From positions 147,321 to 211,320 of the forward strand of contig JAACJG010000004.1 in NCBI GenBank assembly GCA_009917695.1: a stretch of 64,000 nucleotides of DNA, in the 5' to 3' direction. The first letter of the stretch is position 1, and every line of letters starts with the position of its first letter. The position numbers were made by a program, and so were the translations under genes. This DNA is from Candidatus Rifleibacterium amylolyticum (lineage in GTDB: Bacteria; Muiribacteriota; Ozemobacteria; Ozemobacterales; Ozemobacteraceae). The notes beneath the pieces were generated by a model, which was not told the DNA's origin, made no database searches, and was given only the letters and a program-made list of their open reading frames with translations. Below are positions 1-9,238 of this stretch, in pieces.

Positions 1-2
1 AA

Positions 3-662
3 GAAGCCCAGCAGAAAATCGAATTTGACAAGGCCATGGTAAGCCTGGCCACAGAAGCTGTCAGGTTGCATCGCGAAGTATATCGTAATAAAGAAGCTGA
101 GAACCGTCAGAAGAATACTGCACGTATTCGATCGTTCAAACTGCAGATAGATCAGCTGAATCGCCAGATCGAAAACGAGAATGCCGAAATGATTTCTGAC
201 CGTTTCACAACGCCGGCAGAGACCAGGCAGCGCATCGCCCAGATTCTGTCTGAAATACGACAATACGCACAGGTTGTCGCAGCCGGAAAGAATATTACGA
301 TAGTTCTTGATTCGGCCGGAGCTTCTTTTCAGCAGTTGCCGGGCAATGCCGACGGCGTTTCTGCTGGCGATATCGACTATTCAGAAGTTTTTGCCAAGCC
401 TATGTTGTCGCCGATCACTCTTTCGTCTGATGAGGCGTCAGTGCAGGGTTACTATAATCTTCGACGTGACAAGGCCATTGTCTGGTATAACCAGCGTGCC
501 ATGATTCTGGCCCCATATCGAAATGAACTTGCCAATACCGCAGTGCTGGTAGGCGGTGTCGATATTACCCTGGAAGTCCTCAACGCAATTCTAAAGAATT
601 ACAGGGTAGAGCAGGCTGTATATTCTATTCTCAACAGCGTCATACAGAGTGGAGGACGCTGA
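3..662 (+). CDS. OmpH/Skp-like protein, 5' end outside the window
   Basis: The reading frame is open from the first bases of the window, so the gene starts upstream and its signal peptide is not visible; the ATG at 36 is internal. The N-terminal part is charged and helical, with heptad-like stretches, as in the coiled-coil arms of OmpH/Skp periplasmic chaperones. It is followed by a hydrophobic strand (ITIVLDSAG) and near the C-terminus by GGVDITLEVL. That last motif recurs as GGIDITTEVV in the 5450-6394 protein, and resembles the 'DIT' end of the OmpH core, so the two are paralogues. The stop overlaps a possible ATG of the next gene, which suggests co-transcription. A periplasmic holdase-like role is inferred from the family. 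Confidence 0.6.
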   Translation, partial: EAQQKIEFDKAMVSLATEAVRLHREVYRNKEAENRQKNTARIRSFKLQIDQLNRQIENENAEMISDRFTTPAETRQRIAQILSEIRQYAQVVAAGKNITIVLDSAGASFQQLPGNADGVSAGDIDYSEVFAKPMLSPITLSSDEASVQGYYNLRRDKAIVWYNQRAMILAPYRNELANTAVLVGGVDITLEVLNAILKNYRVEQAVYSILNSVIQSGGR

Positions 663-715
663 TGAAAAGCCGTTTTATTGATTCCATCGCCGGGGAATGT
701 AAAGGGAGGTATGTG

Positions 716-3700
716 ATGAAAAAAAGTCATGGCAGATGTGTCGTTCTGGTAATACTGATGTTGCTGGCGGCATCGCAGGTTATGGCTCAAGTCCCAGCAC
801 TCGCCGAAGAATACATGCGCAATGGCGAGATATATCTGCTGATCAGCTACAAAGATGTTCCCATTGGCGATCATGCTGGAGTTCATCGCCTCAGCGACCC
901 GGCCAATGCAGGTTTGTATGTGGGCCGACTCTATGACCCGGGCTCAAGTATTGGTATCTGTGTTGACCTGAACCGTGTCATCTACACCTTTACCGAAGAT
1001 AAGAGCGCTACTGTCTATCAGTTCCTCCCCAACATGAAGCTTTTGCGGCAGGTCGTCGATGAATCCTGCTATGCCGGCGACCTTGTGCGCGCCCAGTGTA
1101 TCGTCGATTATGGATACCACCAGTATTTTCACGCTGACCATAGACCAGCTAACCCCGCAGGTGTTCGCGAGCAGGTATACCGTGTTGGGCCGGTCGGCCG
1201 TTATGTGCGCGGCTCCGGACAAGCATATGGCACCCGATCTGGTTGGCCTGGAGCTGGAACTTCTAATCATTCAGCCTTATATACCAAGCCAATCAATGCG
1301 CAAATGCCATGTTGCCAGCTCTATACCCATTTGCCCAGCCCAACTGTCGCAGGATGTGGAACTCCTACAGATCCGCCAGCAGCTGGAGTCAACCCGCTGC
1401 CGAAGATAAACAACATCCAGGATCCCATGTTCCCCGGCAAGCAGTGGTATCTTGTTCCCAACGGCGCCTGGTATTCTACCTGGCAGAGCAAACCAACTCA
1501 GACCAACTACTGGGGGCCACACCCAGATCGCATTTTTTACCAGGTTTTCAGAGATTATGTTACCGGTCGCCCGCGCTACTGGAAGCTCACCACCTGGGAC
1601 AGCAACACCAAGAGCATCGGCGCCCCCGCCAACATAGGGCCTGTGGTTGGTACTACCTATGACGTTCAGATCGCCCGTAAAATTCTCGCCGGCTGTCTCG
1701 ATGGCTGTGGTGGTGCAACCGGTTCGGGCTCTGGTACAGCCAACCCCATGTGGGTCAGCGTTGCTTTTCAGCCACCTATCGGTGGTGGCCAGTCGCGAAC
1801 CTATCTCTATTCGAGAGAGCGACCGCTGCCGAATTATAATCTGACCCTTTCTAAAGGCGGTGGAGCCGCGACAGATTACAATCCACCGGCTGACAATCCT
1901 CTGATCGGCAGCCCTTATGATATGGGCGCAACCCAGGAAAAAGGCACCCGATGGGTTGGTATCTCTCTGCGTGATGCTAATACCGATTATGTTTACACGC
2001 TGGGTACGTCTTTGATCAACTCATGGTATGAAGAAGCTACGCCAGGTACCGGTGATTTTTCGATAGACGCAGTGACCGTATCGAACCAGTGGGATCAAAA
2101 CGGCGGTATCGTCTATGCTTACGACAAGAACCTCGGACTTGTTCTCAAGTTTGTACGAAATGAAAAGACCAGATCGGTAGTGCAATTCGAGCCTATCCCG
2201 GTTGGAAATAATGTCGATGCCATCGCTGCCGATGGTTTTGGCAGCCTGTATTTCTCTAAAACCGTTGCTGATCCGGTTACAGCTTCGCTTCTTACGACTT
2301 TTGAAGCGAACCCAAATTCTTATATAGAACGAGTTAGAACTCTGGTAACCGATGACGGATCGAATGAAGGCGTTGCCTTCTTCGAACAGAGATATTCAAA
2401 GACAGTTTTTGAACGCAATGTCTATACCGGCCAGATCGAAACCGCCGGTAATTACCATCTCGGATCGAATTTCCGTGCCAGACGATATGTATTGCCTCCT
2501 GATATCGTCATCGATACTAACCCGACTGGTTTCGAAGCGCGGCTTATCGCCGCCGGCGGTTGGTGGGCCGGCTGGCTGTCGAGCCTGCCGACTTCAGATA
2601 TGCTGAATGATGGCGCGCCGCCGGTGATAACTTACGATCCTAACGACTCGCCTGATCATATCGAGCTTTCGGTTATCAACGTGCCAACTCCTCCAATGCC
2701 GCACCGTTTCGAAGATGGCTCGCGTGTCGATATCGTAGGAGCTTTCCAGAACTACCCGGTTCCATCGACAGACAGCAATAATCAGGGTGGAGCTCTGGCG
2801 CCCGGCACTATTCTCGACAACCGCCGCGCATATTTCTTCATGCCGGAAAACTATCCGCTCGATTCGGGAAAACTTAATCCGACCGAGCAGCCCGACTGGA
2901 ATGCGAATGGCTATCTCGCCGGCTTTGTTAATACCCTCGACAAAGTGCGCTACACATGGAAACTCTGGACAGTCAGTCAGCCAACCGTGAATCACCCGGA
3001 AAACCTGCCGGAAGTATTCGTCAATGCCGATCCGGTGGTTGAGACAACTTCTGAGCCGTATTTTGTTTTCTATTCGCCGATTGGCGGCAAGTATGTTCTC
3101 ACTCTGGAAGCCAAATTCGACTGGTATGACTTTACCAAGCTGCCATTTGGCGGTATGCGCGACGATGTCTATTCGCCGACCGGAATTTATCGCAGTACTG
3201 TTTATAAAACCGATGAAAAGGCCGTGGCACGCTCGCGCGAAGCCACGATTGAAAACATCAAAAGCGCCTTTTCCGGCAGTCTGATTATGCCGGAACTGTC
3301 TGCTCGTCTCGATACTATCGTTCCGCCAGGGTCAGATGGCAAATGTTTTGTTGCAGCCATACCGATCAATGTTGCTACGTCAGCACCTGTCATTGGTACT
3401 GATACGCTTAAGGCGCGTATCGAGCGTTGTGATGACATGACCATTGCCGAGAACCTCCGCATCTGGGCAGCCCACAATCTCAGCAATGGTTACCACCACG
3501 GCGTCAATGCCGGCCCTGCTTCTTATGGCTGGCGCATTGAAGACAAGTATCTCAAGCACATGTTTTTTGATATCTCAACTTCGAATCTGACTTCTAACGA
3601 AAACGACAGCAAATACAATTATGTTGCCGATCGCATTACCACTTCTGGAGACCCGCTTTATGTCAGAAGTGATCCTCTTCTCAGATTCGAAAACAACCCC

Positions 3701-5392
3701 GGTGATCTGCGCTGGGATGGCGATGTTATTCTTACCGGTGTAATGGAACTGGCTCTGCCAAGTGGTCAGCAGACGGTAAGACTGTTCGGCAACGACAGTA
3801 ATCCAGAAATACAGGTAACAGACAAGAAGCAGGCTTTCGGTGTTGCGCCGATCGCTTATCCTTCAGACCCAAAATTCCATCGTCTTATGATCACGGCCCG
3901 ACGTAACTTCAGATATAAGGTATACCCGATTGCCATTATCACCCACCCGGTAACTGGTGTAGAAAGCGAAATGCCGCTTTCGCCGATCTGGCTGACGAAT
4001 GTTATGAGTATCGAGGCCGAAGCCTTCATTCTGGGTGTTGATAAAGAAGCTCCGTTACTTCAGGCCGCGCAGACCAATCCGTGCAATATATTCGGTCTGA
4101 CCGGTCAGCCGTTGACGGCCAATGTTGGCCCTTCCGGTTATGCCAACCCGGAAGCGATATACTGGCAGCTGTCTGATAACAGCCCATGGGAGAACAGCTC
4201 ACAAACCGGCGTTTCTGCGGCAATATCTGTGGCTAACCGTTCCTATAACCAGGCTTATGACGGTAAGGCAACTTATAATCTGAAACCTGTGTTCAGCAAA
4301 GCAATCCGTAAGATCAGCCTGAAATACGAGTTCACTGAAAATCCCAATCAGTATGCGGTAACGCGCGGCACAACCGTGCAGGAACTCTCGGGTTCAGGTG
4401 TGTTTGAAGGAAAGAACGATCCTGGCAGTGACAACACCATAAACAGTCATCTTGGTTTCACTGTTCCGCTCGAAAGCATTGGTTATGGCAACATCGCCAG
4501 GAATTATGCCAATAATACTCCGGGTTATGTTCCTTATACTTTCGATATAATTGCTACCGACTCATCGGGTAATATTCTGGAGACCAAGCTTAATCTGGTG
4601 CTTAACGTGCGCGATAATATTCCGCCAATTCCATGGCTGACCATGCAGGACCGTAAGACCGGCGAATCATCGATTATTCCAAGGATTGCCGGGATGTCGC
4701 AGCAGGATTACAGTCTGCTGCCTTTCAAAATTACCGACTCCTTTCCTGCTTACAAGCCGACGGTTGCAACCAACAGTATCGCCTGGAATTCAACTACCGA
4801 GGATGGTATCGTCGGCGGCTTTACCGGCGAAACTCTTCTGGCTTTGCCTCATATAAGCGCTGGAGTGCTAAATCCCGCGGATTCATCAAATGTTGATGCG
4901 ATGAATAAACTTATAAAACAAGGCGTACCGCCGAATTTCCTCGAAGATAACGTTGAATTTCTGATGTTTCCGTTTGCCGCCGATAATGCCGGCGGAGCCG
5001 TCGCGACCGTCACCGTGCGTTATATAGATGCAGCCAATGGAAACGAGGCGACTTGGTCTTCAGGAAACGGCGCTATCCGTGATAACAGCTCTTTACAGCC
5101 GCTTATTGCAAGCGGATCGCCATTGGTTGGCTTCTTCAGAGGCCTGCCGGGGGACTTCCCAATGCTGGCACCAGTTGTCGTCAGTGCCGAAGACGATGCC
5201 CGAAGTTGGAACTGGTATGTGTCACCAACAGGCGATAAAAAATGGGTTTGGCCGGCAAATGGCAGTAAGCCTGATTTTAGTAATGCAAACCCGCCGGTTC
5301 TTGCCAACGAAAGAACATTCAGCACTATGTTGCTGATCTACGACAGTAGAATGCGCGTCAGAACAATTGACACAAGACAGCAGCGCGATTAA
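716..5392 (+). CDS. Very large secreted protein (about 1558 aa), function unknown
   Basis: A signal peptide (MKKSHGRCVVLVILMLL, then AASQVMAQ) starts at the ATG at 716, with GGGAGG six bases upstream, and I prefer this start. An in-frame ATG at 662 also has GGAGG before it and overlaps the previous stop; it would add 18 residues before the signal peptide. The mature protein is rich in Gly, Asn, Pro, Thr and aromatics and looks like all-beta extracellular architecture. Near residue 1290 it has TDSSGNILETKLNLVLNVRD, an Ig/cadherin-like strand pattern, similar to ATDHSSNSRTFKLNIAVLGR in the 51644-54238 protein. The extreme C-termini are also alike (R-rich, ending QQRD and RKRVD). I recognise no catalytic motif. 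It may be a surface or pilus-tip protein, by analogy with the pseudopilin-linked relative. Confidence 0.6.
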   Translation: MKKSHGRCVVLVILMLLAASQVMAQVPALAEEYMRNGEIYLLISYKDVPIGDHAGVHRLSDPANAGLYVGRLYDPGSSIGICVDLNRVIYTFTEDKSATVYQFLPNMKLLRQVVDESCYAGDLVRAQCIVDYGYHQYFHADHRPANPAGVREQVYRVGPVGRYVRGSGQAYGTRSGWPGAGTSNHSALYTKPINAQMPCCQLYTHLPSPTVAGCGTPTDPPAAGVNPLPKINNIQDPMFPGKQWYLVPNGAWYSTWQSKPTQTNYWGPHPDRIFYQVFRDYVTGRPRYWKLTTWDSNTKSIGAPANIGPVVGTTYDVQIARKILAGCLDGCGGATGSGSGTANPMWVSVAFQPPIGGGQSRTYLYSRERPLPNYNLTLSKGGGAATDYNPPADNPLIGSPYDMGATQEKGTRWVGISLRDANTDYVYTLGTSLINSWYEEATPGTGDFSIDAVTVSNQWDQNGGIVYAYDKNLGLVLKFVRNEKTRSVVQFEPIPVGNNVDAIAADGFGSLYFSKTVADPVTASLLTTFEANPNSYIERVRTLVTDDGSNEGVAFFEQRYSKTVFERNVYTGQIETAGNYHLGSNFRARRYVLPPDIVIDTNPTGFEARLIAAGGWWAGWLSSLPTSDMLNDGAPPVITYDPNDSPDHIELSVINVPTPPMPHRFEDGSRVDIVGAFQNYPVPSTDSNNQGGALAPGTILDNRRAYFFMPENYPLDSGKLNPTEQPDWNANGYLAGFVNTLDKVRYTWKLWTVSQPTVNHPENLPEVFVNADPVVETTSEPYFVFYSPIGGKYVLTLEAKFDWYDFTKLPFGGMRDDVYSPTGIYRSTVYKTDEKAVARSREATIENIKSAFSGSLIMPELSARLDTIVPPGSDGKCFVAAIPINVATSAPVIGTDTLKARIERCDDMTIAENLRIWAAHNLSNGYHHGVNAGPASYGWRIEDKYLKHMFFDISTSNLTSNENDSKYNYVADRITTSGDPLYVRSDPLLRFENNPGDLRWDGDVILTGVMELALPSGQQTVRLFGNDSNPEIQVTDKKQAFGVAPIAYPSDPKFHRLMITARRNFRYKVYPIAIITHPVTGVESEMPLSPIWLTNVMSIEAEAFILGVDKEAPLLQAAQTNPCNIFGLTGQPLTANVGPSGYANPEAIYWQLSDNSPWENSSQTGVSAAISVANRSYNQAYDGKATYNLKPVFSKAIRKISLKYEFTENPNQYAVTRGTTVQELSGSGVFEGKNDPGSDNTINSHLGFTVPLESIGYGNIARNYANNTPGYVPYTFDIIATDSSGNILETKLNLVLNVRDNIPPIPWLTMQDRKTGESSIIPRIAGMSQQDYSLLPFKITDSFPAYKPTVATNSIAWNSTTEDGIVGGFTGETLLALPHISAGVLNPADSSNVDAMNKLIKQGVPPNFLEDNVEFLMFPFAADNAGGAVATVTVRYIDAANGNEATWSSGNGAIRDNSSLQPLIASGSPLVGFFRGLPGDFPMLAPVVVSAEDDARSWNWYVSPTGDKKWVWPANGSKPDFSNANPPVLANERTFSTMLLIYDSRMRVRTIDTRQQRD

Positions 5393-5402
5393 AGTCAGTC
5401 GC

Positions 5403-5439
5403 AAAAGGCCGGGCAAACTGTTGTTTGCCCGGCCTTTTT
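5403..5439. terminator. Bidirectional intrinsic terminator
   Basis: A 16-base arm beginning AAAAGGCCGGGC pairs with its complement across a TGTT loop, and A and T runs flank it on both sides. It lies between two convergent genes and can serve both. Confidence 0.9.
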
Positions 5440-5449
5440 CCTGATCATA

Positions 5450-6394
5450 CTAATTGCGAGGATTGCGCTTGTTCAGCAGTTTTTCGAGTCTCTCGATGAC
5501 TTCATCATCACATTTATATCTTTTCAGCAGGCGCTTAACTACTTCGGTCGTAATGTCGATGCCACCTCTCAGAACCATTGGATGAGGATTTATCGGCAAT
5601 TGCTCCTGCACAGCCGGTTGTCGGCTCTGCTCCAGCCAGGTGGCCGCTCCATTCGCTTCTTTTTGCATGCCGGCAGCATGCTCTCTGTCTTTTTTCTGCT
5701 GCGCACTTTCGCGGGTGTTGGCGAGAAATGCATAATACAGGTCTGTCTCGGCATGCGAGAGGTTTTTGTCGGTAAGAATCTCAAACGATCGCTGCATATT
5801 ACGTTTGCCATTATTCGGGATCGCAGCATTGAGAATCAGATTGAAACCGCCTTCTTCGGCGACTTTGTCGACTGTTTCCTGTATTTCCCTTTCGATCCGG
5901 TTTAACATTGCAGCTGTCTGTTCAGGTAGCATGAGGTCAGGGTTGGCCAGTCTGAAATTGATGAGATTGCGTTTCTGCCAGAGTTCACTGATCAGGTGGT
6001 TTGTTTTCTCTGTTGTCTTATGCAGTTTCTCTTTTTCTCTGGCATCGGCAGCTTTCTGAAGGTCATTCATCAACATGAACTGCTTCTGTTTTAATGCAGA
6101 GTATTCGTTGTTGATAACTGCAAGCTCTTTTTCGAGATCATCTTGATTGGCTTTTCCCTGTTCCAGAAGTTTCTGCCTCTCTTCATGCAGGGATTTTGCA
6201 TCAAGCCCGAACTCGACATTGACAAAGCTCATGCGATTGAAATCATAGAGCGACATGAGCGGATGCAGCGCAGTTACCAGCGTGAGATCTACGACTCCCG
6301 GCTGCTGACCACTCAGATTCACCTGCTGGCTGAGTCCAATTGTGCAGATAAGAAGCATGCAGCTCAGCATTCTGATTATTGTTGCTTTCTTCAT
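5450..6394 (-). CDS. OmpH/Skp-like periplasmic protein
   Basis: It has a signal peptide (MKKATIIRMLSCMLLICTIG) and then a long charged helical region from about residue 70 to 190 (KSLHEERQKLLEQGKANQDD, ELAVINNEYSALKQKQ) typical of the coiled-coil arms of the OmpH family. A strand-like segment (GGFNLILNAAIPN) and the C-terminal GGIDITTEVVKRLLKRYKC follow, the latter shared with the partial gene at the window start. At 314 aa it is about twice the size of classical Skp, because of an insert and a tail rich in Gln/Glu. Its ATG follows directly on the TAA of the upstream 6395-7057 gene (TAAATG), so the two are translationally coupled. Binding of unfolded envelope proteins is inferred from the family. 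Confidence 0.65.
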   Translation of the reverse strand: MKKATIIRMLSCMLLICTIGLSQQVNLSGQQPGVVDLTLVTALHPLMSLYDFNRMSFVNVEFGLDAKSLHEERQKLLEQGKANQDDLEKELAVINNEYSALKQKQFMLMNDLQKAADAREKEKLHKTTEKTNHLISELWQKRNLINFRLANPDLMLPEQTAAMLNRIEREIQETVDKVAEEGGFNLILNAAIPNNGKRNMQRSFEILTDKNLSHAETDLYYAFLANTRESAQQKKDREHAAGMQKEANGAATWLEQSRQPAVQEQLPINPHPMVLRGGIDITTEVVKRLLKRYKCDDEVIERLEKLLNKRNPRN

Positions 6395-7057
6395 TTATGG
6401 TTCCCTTTCAAAAGATTTCTGAAAAACCACCGGTCGTCGGCATTGTGGAAAAATCTGGCTGATTTCATAGGAATTCTCGATATATTCTGCAATATACCTT
6501 TCATGTGGGCTCCACAAATATATCTGCAGTGGGCTGCTGAGCCAGTTTTTATGAACCTGAGTTTCTGTAGCCGGCAGGTAGTTGAGATAGATGGCGTTGG
6601 GGTCATTAAAGCGCGCTCTGATATCATTGACCAGGTTGCCAATATCCGGCAGGATGCCGGAGTCTCTGCTGGAAAGTTGTTGCAGGTTTTGCTGCCTGGC
6701 GAGAAGCTCATATTTGTGAGATTTGAGGTCTTTTTCCTGCCGGGCAAGCACAAGATTCTTTTGCCAGCCGTCAGCTTCGGCATTTGAGTCTTTTGCTTCA
6801 AGAAGCTTTTCAGCATTGGCCCGCTGTAATACTGCCAGGTCAGACAATTTTTGTTCTATTTCCATAATTTTCTGGCCGATAGATGCAATTTCGTCTGGTA
6901 TTACAGTTGAGTTCAAAAAACAGCGTGTTATCGGGTCATAACTGGCACCTGTCGGATGTTCTGCAATAAAAGCATCGAGGTCGAAAGATCGATAGCTCTG
7001 CGCGGCAAGCGAATGGCTACCCGCCAGGATCAATATGCAAACGATGAGTTTTCTCAT
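6395..7057 (-). CDS. OmpH-like secreted coiled-coil protein
   Basis: A 220-aa protein with a signal peptide (MRKLIVCILILAGSHSLAAQ). Residues 55-130 are a charged helical stretch (IMEIEQKLSDLAVLQRANAE) that could form the coiled-coil arm of an OmpH-like fold; DPNAIYLNY then resembles the 'pnaiy' strand of that family. The C-terminus differs from both paralogues and lacks the DIT motif. It is the first gene of a pair coupled to 5450-6394. Assignment rests on architecture and neighbourhood, so it is weaker than for its neighbour. Confidence 0.5.
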   Translation of the reverse strand: MRKLIVCILILAGSHSLAAQSYRSFDLDAFIAEHPTGASYDPITRCFLNSTVIPDEIASIGQKIMEIEQKLSDLAVLQRANAEKLLEAKDSNAEADGWQKNLVLARQEKDLKSHKYELLARQQNLQQLSSRDSGILPDIGNLVNDIRARFNDPNAIYLNYLPATETQVHKNWLSSPLQIYLWSPHERYIAEYIENSYEISQIFPQCRRPVVFQKSFEREP

Positions 7058-7081
7058 AAGCGCCTCTGGTTTCGAAATGAT

Positions 7082-7807
7082 CTATTCAGGTAAGTCCGGA
7101 AAGTCGAAGGTGTAGGGATCGAAAATCTGTTCAGGCCTTGTGGCAAGGAACTTTTCGGCGAGAAGCTGTTCGACATATTCATGGTTGTCGATCAGAGCCC
7201 TTCTTGTCTGATATACTGGAAAAACTGCGAGAGAGAGAATTCTGCCCGGCAGCGGCAGCTGATAAAAGACCAGCGAGACCCACGTCATGCCCCTGCTTTC
7301 CTGTGCCCATGGTGTCTGGCGACTGGCGTAGACCGAGCGAATTCTCGAAGTTTGCATTAACACCAGCTGAAAGCAGCGGTTACTTGAATTGCTGTCGACA
7401 AATAGTGCTATCTGCAGCTGATTTTGGTCTGCGCCTATGATCAGTGGTATTTCAGACTGGTTCTGCCTTCCTTTCGCCAGTTCGACAACCGATGCTGTCG
7501 TCGGCAGAGTCTGCCATGGCAGATGCGCTTCCCAGTTCGGCAGAAGCGGCAGGAGTGCAATTGAAAATGAGCTGAACAAATTGTGGTTGGCAACCCAGAG
7601 TATTTGTTTGAGGCTGTTGCGCGGAAACTTGTCGAGAATCGCGTCGAGCTCTGCCAGTGGCGTGAGAGGAGCTGATAAAGGCAGGCGCAGATGAAACAGC
7701 CGCTTCCAGTCGTGCAGGGCCAGGCTGCATGCCTGGGCTTGATATGCGCAGGTTAAAAGCCAGCCAAGTGTTATCAATACTGCAAATTTATGCTGTAATT
7801 TCTGCAT
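7082..7807 (-). CDS. Secreted protein of unknown function
   Basis: A 241-aa protein with an N-terminal hydrophobic segment ending in ACSLALHDW. That could be a signal peptide cleaved around TCAYQAQA or, less likely, a lipoprotein signal. The rest alternates hydrophobic strands and Pro-containing loops (RILSLAVFPVYQTRRAL) and ends with an acidic, aromatic tail (FDPYTFDFPDLPE). It lies 24 bases upstream of the OmpH-like pair on the same strand and may belong to that operon. I do not recognise a family. Confidence 0.5.
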   Translation of the reverse strand: MQKLQHKFAVLITLGWLLTCAYQAQACSLALHDWKRLFHLRLPLSAPLTPLAELDAILDKFPRNSLKQILWVANHNLFSSFSIALLPLLPNWEAHLPWQTLPTTASVVELAKGRQNQSEIPLIIGADQNQLQIALFVDSNSSNRCFQLVLMQTSRIRSVYASRQTPWAQESRGMTWVSLVFYQLPLPGRILSLAVFPVYQTRRALIDNHEYVEQLLAEKFLATRPEQIFDPYTFDFPDLPE

Positions 7808-7926
7808 ACAGATACTTTATCACGCCACTCTGCGCAGCTCAAGACGGAAGTCGCCGAATCTGGCAGCATGTATTTTGTGCCGTTTTGCTGTATCATGCAT
7901 TTTGAGTTGTACCCAGGAGGTTGAAG

Positions 7927-9234
7927 ATGAACAGGGAAAGGCTGCTGGATAAGGTAAAAAACATTTGCGACCGGGAATATGAGAATTTTATCAGCTTGTT
8001 GAGCCGTCTGATTGCATGCCGTTCTCTCAGCGGTCAGGAAGAAGGCTGTGCCAGGCAACTCACTGACTTTTTTAAAAGTGCCGGGATTCCATGTTTTGTC
8101 GATGCGCGAGGCAGTGTTCTCGCCGTTTTTCTGCCGAATAACAGTTCCAGCCCTCCTTCAGATTCGGAAACAGCCTCGATAAGGCAGTGGCTGGCCGCAG
8201 AGATTGCCATTGCCCGTGCTGCCGGCCGAAAATTGCTGGCTTACAACGCGCATATGGATGTCGTGCCTGCTGATAATGCAGAAGATTGGCAATCTGACCC
8301 ATTTACCGCTGACCGTCGTGGCGGGCGCATCTATGGTCGCGGTACCTGCGACATGAAGGGTGCTCTGGCGGCCATGGCCATGTCTCTTACTCTGAGTCGA
8401 GAGATTGCTGATGCAGCCACTTCTCAGGCGGTGGTTCTCGGATGCTTCTGCACCGAGGAAGAGGCTGGCGAAGGCCTTGCCTTCAGGGATCTTTGCGATG
8501 AGTTTGATCTTCAGCCTGATTACGTAATTCTGGGCGAACCCTCTAAAATGCAGATTGCCAGAGGACAACGAGGAAAGCTCGAATGTCTTATCGAAACCAG
8601 TGGAGTCTGCGCGCACACTTCGGTTCCAGAGACCGGGGACAGCGCAGCTTATAAACTGGCGCGGGCATTACTCGCGGTCGAAGCATTGGATGAAGCTCAG
8701 CGCAAGCAGTATGGCACTGACTCTGACCAGGTTTTGCAACGCACCACGGCAACGGTAACTTCTATTCAAAGCTGGCCGCAGAGTAAGAGTTTCGTGCCGA
8801 ACCGGGCAATGGCTCATGTTACAGCCCGTCTGGCTCTTGGAGAAAACCTGGCTTCTCTCGCAGCAAAACTGAAATCTGACCCGAACTGGCCAGAGGCACA
8901 AATTATTCCGGTTGTCTATCGGGGTCGCTCTTATCGAGGTCGCGAAAGCGAATGGAGCTCAGAACACCCGGCTTGGGAAACTCCTGTTACCAGTCCATTT
9001 TTTAATATTCTCGAAACAACAGCAAGTCTGATTCTAGGCCACAGGCCGGCCAACAAGATTTGGCCGTTCTCTACCGATGGCGTTTACAGTGCCGGTATGG
9101 CTGGCATTCCCACTTTGGGCATTGGCCCGGGTCATGAAGAAATGGCGCACAAAGTTGATGAGTGGGTAGAGGAGTCGGAATTGTTGCAGGCACTGCAACT
9201 CTATGCGCTTCTGCCGTGCTGTCTGCCGGAGTAG
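7927..9234 (+). CDS. M20-family metallopeptidase (ArgE/DapE/YgeY-like)
   Basis: A zinc-dependent amidohydrolase or peptidase of 435 aa, cytoplasmic (no signal peptide). AHMDVVPAD holds the first metal His and the catalytic Asp; GRGTCDMKGA holds the bridging Asp; CTEEEAGEG holds the Glu-Glu pair (general base and metal ligand); GPGHEEMAHK near the C-terminus holds the last His. A dimerisation 'lid' lies between. The C-terminal stretch FSTDGVYSAGMAGIPTLGIG is most like YgeY-type hydrolases, but the substrate cannot be read from sequence. I chose ATG 7927 because AGGAGG lies six bases upstream; the in-frame TTG at 7921 touches the Shine-Dalgarno. It stands alone, convergent with the next gene. 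Confidence 0.85.
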   Translation: MNRERLLDKVKNICDREYENFISLLSRLIACRSLSGQEEGCARQLTDFFKSAGIPCFVDARGSVLAVFLPNNSSSPPSDSETASIRQWLAAEIAIARAAGRKLLAYNAHMDVVPADNAEDWQSDPFTADRRGGRIYGRGTCDMKGALAAMAMSLTLSREIADAATSQAVVLGCFCTEEEAGEGLAFRDLCDEFDLQPDYVILGEPSKMQIARGQRGKLECLIETSGVCAHTSVPETGDSAAYKLARALLAVEALDEAQRKQYGTDSDQVLQRTTATVTSIQSWPQSKSFVPNRAMAHVTARLALGENLASLAAKLKSDPNWPEAQIIPVVYRGRSYRGRESEWSSEHPAWETPVTSPFFNILETTASLILGHRPANKIWPFSTDGVYSAGMAGIPTLGIGPGHEEMAHKVDEWVEESELLQALQLYALLPCCLPE

Positions 9235-9238
9235 TCAG

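Noticed and set aside
6143..6787. Plus-strand open frame of 214 codons
   Set aside because: It is antisense to the two coupled OmpH-like genes, has no ribosome site or recognisable domain, and the minus frames have signal peptides.
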